A stretch of DNA of 64,000 bases from Adiantum capillus-veneris (Eukaryota > Streptophyta > Polypodiopsida > Polypodiales > Pteridaceae). Shown here one piece after another: positions 58,473 through 64,000 of the stretch. The stretch is from NCBI GenBank assembly GCA_014529385.2, contig CM043969.1, positions 72,190,676 through 72,254,675 of the forward strand, given 5' to 3'. The first letter of the stretch is position 1, and the number at the start of each line of letters is the position of its first letter. Under the pieces are notes generated by a model. It did no database searches, had not been told where the DNA came from, and saw only the letters and a list, made by a program, of their open reading frames with translations. A program made the position numbers and the translations under genes.

Positions 58473-59426
58473 CCATAGCTATTTTTGTTGCCCTAACCAT
58501 GATGGGAGTTCCGATCCTGCTACTGTAGCTGAATCAAACTCTTCCACAGGTGTTTGGTTCTCATCTTTGTAACTATGGTCTTTCAGGTGTATTTTAGTTG
58601 TTGTCTTGCCATGTCTGAGGTATATGTGGTCATAACCCCAATCTTGGACCATCTTCAATTGTCGCATGAATGGTCTTCCCAAGATGATCTCATAATTGTT
58701 CTTTTTGTCGAAATCAACTATTGCAAATGTATGCTCATACTCGATCCCGCACGAAGTGACAATCACTTTTTCTAATAGTCCTAGAGGCTTCTCCATGAAC
58801 CCATCTGCCAATTGCAATTTCATTCTGGTAGCTCTCAAAGCTGGTTTTCCCCATTTTTTCCAGATTTCCTTGGTGGCGATAGCAACTCCCGCTCCACTGT
58901 CAAGAATAGCTTTGGAAACTACTCCTTGAAATTCTACTGGTAGCGTGGTGTTTCCATCTTCTCCCTCGCAATACTCTCCAACCTTGTTTAATGGTACTGG
59001 CCTAGTGTTTAGTTGAGGTCTGTCCAACTCTCTGATCCCTTCCTGTAGCCTCAAGGTGGGGTCTTTCACTCCAAATTTTTCTAGGCATTTATCTATTGTG
59101 GTCCACATGTTTGGTCGTAACCTGAGGAGTTCTGCTAATGTGATTGTGCATGCCACCGGGGTAGACAATAACTCAATCAATCCTTGCGAATCCATCACTT
59201 TGTTAGAAGAAAGTCTTTGAGATGGGATTGCTCTCACTTCTGACTTGGCTTCATATTCTCCGAGGTAAGAGGGTAAAGTTTTCAGCGAGTTTGGTTGGCT
59301 GTGCCCCGAATTAATTGATCCCTGGTCTCCCCCTTCTAAATGTATCTCAAAGTTCATTTGTGACCTTGCCTCAAATTCTTCGATAGGAGGTAAGATTACA
59401 TTATTTTCTTTTCTCATGCTATTCAT
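58473..59426 (-). CDS. Element A aspartic protease (normal position)
   Basis: The 315-residue frame holds AILDSGAGVAIATKEIW (catalytic DSG at about 58900), LQLADG, TFAIVDF and YEIILGRPFM. These are the active-site loop, flap region and C-terminal strand of a retropepsin. The N-terminal 150 residues look like a Gag-protease linker. It cleaves the polyprotein. The ATG at 59426 overlaps the end of the upstream frame, so the break is probably a ±1 indel. Confidence 0.82.
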
Positions 59427-60329
59427 GTGGTACTCATCCTATTAGCCTCGTTGGCCTCACGGATTTGCTTCCACAGATCGTCTAGACCGTTACAGTCCTT
59501 ACCCATTTCTGTCAATGTTTTAGGCTGGAACGCGTCACTTGCCTCATCTATTGTATTTGGCACTATGATAGGCTCTCCTTTGGACTCATAGGCATTAGTG
59601 AGTCTTTCCTTTGTTTCTACTTGTTCCTCTAAAGTTGGTTGGATAGGGGTTGGAGCCGGTGCCTCATGCCAATTTGCAGGTTTACCCAACGGGTCTTCCA
59701 TCAATGATTGAGTTGTTTCAATCATCCTTTTACACATTTCCAACCTCTGTTTTTCTATTTCCACATATGGATAAGTTATCCACCTTTGCTCCTGGGTTTG
59801 GTTCTTTTTGAGTCTGGCTTCATAAACCAGACTCAAAAAGAACCTGGGTTTGGTTCTTTTTTAGTCTGGCTTCATAAGCCTTTAGAAGCGCATCCAACTT
59901 CTCATTTACCTTGTCTGCTAGTACAGATCCTCCTGATCGTGCACTTTTGGGCTCTGCTATTTCCTTGGGTGCTATGGTTGCCGTGGTGTATGAGCTTAAG
60001 CTAGCTAGATCCTCTAACCGCTCTAATTTATCCTTTGTATGTTTCAACTCCTCGGATAGGGTTGTTTGCTCTCGTTCTTTCGTGGCTTTCATACGCGCTT
60101 TTCTAGCTTTCCAAGTGCTTCTCTGATTTTTCGTTTCTGAACTTTGGGCATCCGTTTTTGGCTCTTCAACTATGGATTCGTTCGTCATTCTATGAGCTTG
60201 GGCTCGTGTTACCGCCCGAATGGGTATGATTGTTTCATTTTCTGACCCTCCATTGGAAGGTACTGTTTCTAGCATGTTCAAGGTGGTTTTTGCTCCTTTG
60301 CTCGGGTTTTTAGGGCAATCGGGAATCAA
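59423..60329 (-). pseudogene. Element A post-knuckle coiled-coil region, frame broken by a templated insertion
   Basis: The frame 60329-59820 continues from the second zinc knuckle through a Lys/Glu-rich heptad stretch (STWKARKARMKATKE, ELKHTKDKLERLEDL) to YEARLKKNQTQ. A 52-bp insertion near 59818-59870 duplicates this end and shifts to the frame of 59836-59423 (EIEKQRLEMCKRM, DLWKQIREANEAN). It is predicted to form a coiled coil. The role in Gag is unknown. Confidence 0.65.
59800..59880. repeat. 18-bp inverted repeat plus 52-bp direct duplication
   Basis: 59800-59817 (GGTTCTTTTTGAGTCTGG) is the exact reverse complement of 59827-59844, around a 9-base loop. 59845-59880 then repeats 59792-59826 in direct orientation, offset 52. 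This is the signature of a fold-back or template-switch event. Confidence 0.88.
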
Positions 60330-60433
60330 ATGAGTAACTCCACACTCGGTGCAATATGCATTGACTCTAATGATTTCATCATGAGGACAGTCTCTTAGCC
60401 AATGGTCTCCACCACACTTGCAGCAGGGTCCCT
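60312..60433 (-). CDS. Element A nucleocapsid: two CX2CX3HX4C zinc knuckles
   Basis: The minus strand encodes CCKCGGDHWLRDCP (about 60388-60433) and YCTECGVTHLIPDCPKN (about 60312-60358). Each has three rather than four residues between the second Cys and His. This is the RNA-binding nucleocapsid part of Gag. A stop (TAA) lies just before the first knuckle, in the same frame as 60896-60441. The second knuckle is the parent type of the degenerate knuckle in N. Confidence 0.75.
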
Positions 60434-60440
60434 TGGGTTG

Positions 60441-62920
60441 TTAAGGTGCTCCTTGAGATCCTCTTTGTTGGTATGCATGTCTCTGTCCGCCCATGCCTCC
60501 GTTGGCTATGAACAACAATGTTCGTTCATCTAAGCTATATCTTCCTTCTCCTGCTGCCTGTGCAGCTGTTGGTGGCCCTGTACTTCCTATCATGCTCCAT
60601 GGTTCTGGTGTTGAGGGTTCATCCGGTGGATAATAGACAGGGTTTGCCGCATATCCATTGGGATCTTCATAATATGCATGCATAGGCACCAAAGCTTTAT
60701 CCTCTGATTCGGTTACAATTGGTGTATATCTTATACCAACTGGTCGTAATCCTGGTAGGGGTGGTTGTTTCCTCAACACTGGTTGTGGTCTTTCTACACC
60801 TACAGGTCCTGGTAGGTTGCCTGCTTGATACCTAGGCATCGGTGGAACTTGAGGAGAAGCTACCTGAGCTTGGGGAGCGTAAGGTCTCTCTCTCACATAC
60901 CCCTTGTTATAATAACATTCCTCAGTCCCATGGTTTGTCCATTTTTGTTAATAGCACACCACTTGGGATGTTTAGCCTGGGGTTTGGCGTACAAGTTAAT
61001 CTTTTTTAGCACTTCATCTACAAGCTGCTCTTGGTTTTCAGCTACTTCTCCTTTCAGTGCTATCTTAGAAGACTTGCTTCCACTTTGTTGTGAAGATGAA
61101 TCGTCGTCAAGGTCCTTGAACTCCCCCTCTTTGTAGACCGCACAATTGTCCACAAGGTAAAGAGCCTCCTTAGTCAACTCATTCAACGTCGTGCTCCTCT
61201 TCATATGTAAGTCTTTCTGGAGATCCGCATTCCTTTGTCCTTGGATAAATATAAGCATAAGTCTGGACTGAGTTAGCAGTTCTTCAACAGGATAGAACTT
61301 AACATATCTTCTTAGTCTTAGAGATGCCTTTCGTACAGATTCCCCATCTTTCTGTTTGAATTTATGGATTTTTGAAACGGTATTATGAGCTATCCCCCTT
61401 TGTGATAATTCCTCTATAAATTCGTCAAACACTTCCTCCATAGATTCAAAGTCTCTACGCTCCACAGAGTCAAACCAAGTGGCAGCGTCATCCTCTAGGG
61501 TTAGTCCAAACCCTGCAAATTGGGTAGGGAAGTCTAACACCTCTTCGGCTCTAATTACACACACAAAGGCTGCTACATGATCTCTTGGGTCTCTGCTTCC
61601 TGTGTATTTCTTGTTTACCCATTTTTGCACTTGCGAAGGTCTAATTCTCTGATGGTCTACAAACCTCATCATTGGATCTCCACGTCCTAATCGATATACC
61701 TCCTCAGGTCTTCGGTAGTAGGTTGGTTCCTCTCCCAGTGGTGCTCCTAAGCCATAATTTCTAACAGTTCTCGCCAGAGATGGTTCATCTCTTCGAACTC
61801 GTTCTAAGAGTGGCCCTCCAGGCTCGGTTGACCCTTGAGTCTTTGGCTTACTCTCTCCTTGATACCTTGAATAGAGTGGTGGTTCTTGCAAATCCCTTAG
61901 CCCTCGTGCAGCTTGATAACCATCTCGGCTTCGGTCTTGTTCCATTGTAGCACTCTGTCGAAGCCATGCCTGCAATGATGACTGGTTTTCCGGTTGGTTT
62001 TGGTTGTTGAATGCCTGCGGTGGGGTGGAATGTGAGGTGGCATCATAATCTTCTGAAAAAGGATTCGTTGACTTGCTTGGGGTGTAGGTGGCTCTTGGAA
62101 CTTCCTCAGGGGCATATGCTGATGCTCCTGGACATGTTGCCCTTTCTACCTCCTCTGGGAGAATACGTTGGTATTCTCGCCCCTATCTATCAACAAAAAC
62201 TATACCCTTCCCCATAGCAGTTTCATAAGAGAACAAGTAAAGAACGTTGTCTTTGCTTAATTCGTTTACGTATGGTTCTTTGCTGCGAAAGTAAGCAACT
62301 ATACCCTCACTCTCATGCTTGTAGATTCCCACGTTCTCATTATAAGTTGGAACCCTGGTTGTTTTCTTATCATACATAAAAATAGCTCCGGGCCTATCAA
62401 TGTTTGGTGGCGGTTCTTGAGCTTCTGAAACCATTTTCCCTTTTGCCACTTTATCTCCATATCTGTTGTAATCTTCAGGGTTACTGACTATTAGATAGTG
62501 GTTCCCCTTTTCGTCTCGGAATCTATCTCCATCATCATAGACCTGGATTATCTCCAATCTCTAAGCTGGCCTCTCTTCCATACAAATGCACTTACATCCT
62601 TGATAGTCAGAATAGACTAGGGCTCCCCTCGAGTTTGTTCCCTCTAAGAAGATCACAGTGAGCTTGGAATCATTCAAAGGATTTAGGGAGGTGCTTCCTC
62701 CTGGCATTGGTCCGTCATAGGTGAAACCTCATGGCTGTTGACTACCCATCATGAAGAAAGATTTGTCTGAAGAAGTGTCAGTATCACTACCTTTCTCAAT
62801 AATCGGTGCTAGCGGATCTAGCCTTGCCTGAGTTACACTCTCCTCGGTGGACACTAAGCTACCTTGGTCACCTGCCACCTTCTGGTCTCTAACAATGTAT
62901 CTTCCTGATCTTAAATTCAT
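60441..62920 (-). CDS. Element A Gag
   Basis: The likely start is ATG 62920 (MNLRSGRY, a common gypsy Gag opening). Frames 62920-62729, 62557-62183 and 61975-60893 are in one register, separated by stops. A shift near 60895 leads to 60894-60441. The N-terminal part has several YxDxxGxxY-like units (LVYSDYQGCKC, RFRDEKGNHYLIVS, IVFVDR before GREYQR). The capsid domain has WVNKKYTGSRDPRDHVAAF, DDAATWFDSV, FIEELSQRG and VRKASLRLRRYVKFY, matching Retrotrans_gag. A Pro-rich part precedes the zinc knuckles. It is the structural protein of the particle. Confidence 0.8.
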
Positions 62921-63341
62921 CAAACTTATCAATGCAATTTATCACAAATCCAACCACTCACTTGGCAAAGGATCAGTCTCTGCACAACTTCTTGCTTTGC
63001 TGCTGAATATACCTGTACACAAGCATTTAATTTCAGCAATCGAATCAAAGCATTTATGTGCTAGAGGTTATCTTAGTAATTATTGGTATAACTGGAGTGT
63101 TAATCTCAACCACTACTGTATTTTATACAATGCTGATACTCTGGATTAGGTTTGTTATTCTGGAACTGTACTTCCCTCGGATGTTGGTCAATTTACGCGG
63201 AAAAGTCTGAATTCAGTCTTTGCTCCGTCAAATGGACAAACAAGGTCCAAATTCACTTCTAAAAGAAGTTCTAGAACCCTTAAGCCAAGTGGAATCTCAC
63301 TGTCTAAGCCTAGTCAAATTTTCTCTTCAGTAGGCCCCAAT

Positions 63342-63365
63342 AGACATCCTACGCGTAGGATGTCT
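63342..63365. repeat. 24-nt palindrome, A leader copy 1 (perfect)
   Basis: Arm AGACATCCTACG is followed by its exact reverse complement. Confidence 0.92.
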
Positions 63366-63663
63366 CCTGCTTTGTTTTGCCTGGATTTTTGCACTATGTA
63401 TTCCCCTTGATGTGCTGAGTCTACAGCTGTTTTTACTTTTTGATTTGGACACCTATAAGCTAGTCAATGAGTCAGAAATCTATTCCGACAGCCTATTTGC
63501 TAATCTTGATCAGTCTAACAAACTCCAATTTGGACCAAAATTGACCTGGAGGCTGCCTTAGGCTATACAACATTTGGACCAAAATTTGACATGGAGGCTT
63601 GCCTTAGGCTATACAACACCTTGCTATGCTCACGCTCAGTATCTGGCTTCAATTTCTTGCTTT

Positions 63664-63687
63664 AGACATCCTACGCGTAGGATGTCT
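63664..63687. repeat. 24-nt palindrome, A leader copy 2 (perfect)
   Basis: Same arms as copy 1, 322 bases away. Confidence 0.92.
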
Positions 63688-63788
63688 TTTTCATCAGAAT
63701 GGCTTTAAACTCAAAACACAGGCTCCCCTTGAGTTGTTGATCACTTTGGTACGCTCAAAATTTGGTTTGGAGTGCAAAATCACACACA

Positions 63789-63812
63789 AGACATCCTACG
63801 CGTAGGATGTCT
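63789..63812. repeat. 24-nt palindrome, A leader copy 3 (perfect)
   Basis: Same arms as copy 1, 125 bases from copy 2. Confidence 0.92.
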
Positions 63813-64000
63813 ATTTGGCTTGTTTGACCCCAGACTTAACCCCGAGCTTCCCCTTGATGTCAGCAATCCCAGTGGTATGTTTAGATGTTGGTTTGGATTT
63901 CAAAAGTCCCCAATTTTAGCTGTTCTTGCCTTTTTCAGTCAAAAGTGTTAAAGTCTGCTTTGAACCCAATTTTCTCACCCAAATGAGATGAAACCCCTCT

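Larger units (their letters stand above)
45860..64000 (-). mobile_element. Element A/B: OTA-type Ty3/gypsy block, continues past the window
   Basis: The minus strand has, from right to left: a leader with palindromes, gag, two zinc knuckles, protease, RT, RNase H, integrase, a second protease-like domain with WxPK tail, a polypurine-like tract (52987-53001), a second palindrome-bearing leader-like region, ORF-B, a polypurine tract (46893-46906) and a 3' LTR (45860-46892). The integrase lacks a chromodomain, which excludes chromoviruses. Within OTA I cannot assign Athila, Tat or a basal lineage. It is either one giant element or an autonomous element (A) abutting another (B). Confidence 0.75.
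62921..64000 (-). promoter_or_regulatory. Element A 5' leader with three palindromes
   Basis: No gene. 24-nt palindromes start at 63342, 63664 and 63789. Around the second, TTTAGACATCC...TCTTTTTCATCAG is shared with copy 1 of the ORF-B leader. A short direct repeat (TTTGGACCAAAATT.GAC.TGGAGGCT, GCCTTAGGCTATACAACA) lies at 63528-63620. The leader and the 5' LTR continue beyond 64000. Confidence 0.65.

Overview
This window looks like nuclear DNA of a land plant with a large, retrotransposon-rich genome. The evidence is plant-type chromoviruses with initiator-tRNA-Met primer sites, a second Ty3/gypsy group of the non-chromovirus (OTA: Athila/Tat-like) kind with a TGGCGCCG...CGGGGA primer site, and layered nested insertions. 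I found no convincing host gene, rRNA or tRNA gene. The species cannot be read from this sequence; a non-flowering plant is possible but is only a guess. Nearly every identifiable element lies on the minus strand, so in each one the right-hand LTR is the 5' LTR.

Layout. 1-1864: anonymous DNA with a SINE-like head near 1.53 kb. 1865-20821: element O, an old non-autonomous LTR element with 890-896 bp LTRs and TSD ACTTT/ACTTC, split by element N (8819-18769, 9.95 kb, perfect TSD ATAAA), a younger relative. N and O carry gag-like coding but no reverse transcriptase or integrase. 21546-32360: chromovirus K1 with degenerate gag, protease, RT, RNase H, integrase and chromodomain, an extra leader ORF, and a 5' LTR whose end seems to have been moved by a 2.6-kb inversion (32361-34984). 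About 35200-40381: chromovirus K2 (5' LTR, PBS, long gag ORF, decayed pol). 42587-45859: the 3' part of chromovirus K3. 45860 to beyond 64000: a large OTA-type block (element A/B), abutting K3 pol, with gag-pol at 54-63 kb and a second large coiled-coil ORF (ORF-B) at 46.9-50.3 kb just upstream of the 3' LTR.

The most interesting system is the A/B-N-O family. It shares (i) leaders with repeated 22-24 nt palindromes, at about 285-bp spacing where regular, with a different palindrome sequence in O than in A/B and a 28-bp half-site array in N; (ii) a gag-like N-terminal region made of a reiterated YxDxxGxxY-type motif; (iii) CX2CX3HX4C zinc knuckles; (iv) a 3' coding tail with repeated (V/I)W(I/L/V/M)PK motifs, which in A follows a second retropepsin-like domain placed after integrase; and (v) a C-terminal domain shared by ORF-B and the 3' end of O. 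I read A as the autonomous or master form and N and O as derivatives that kept leader, gag-like region, 3' tail, PBS and PPT. Whether A and ORF-B form one giant element (at least 18.1 kb) or two abutting elements is unresolved, because the 5' LTR lies outside the window.
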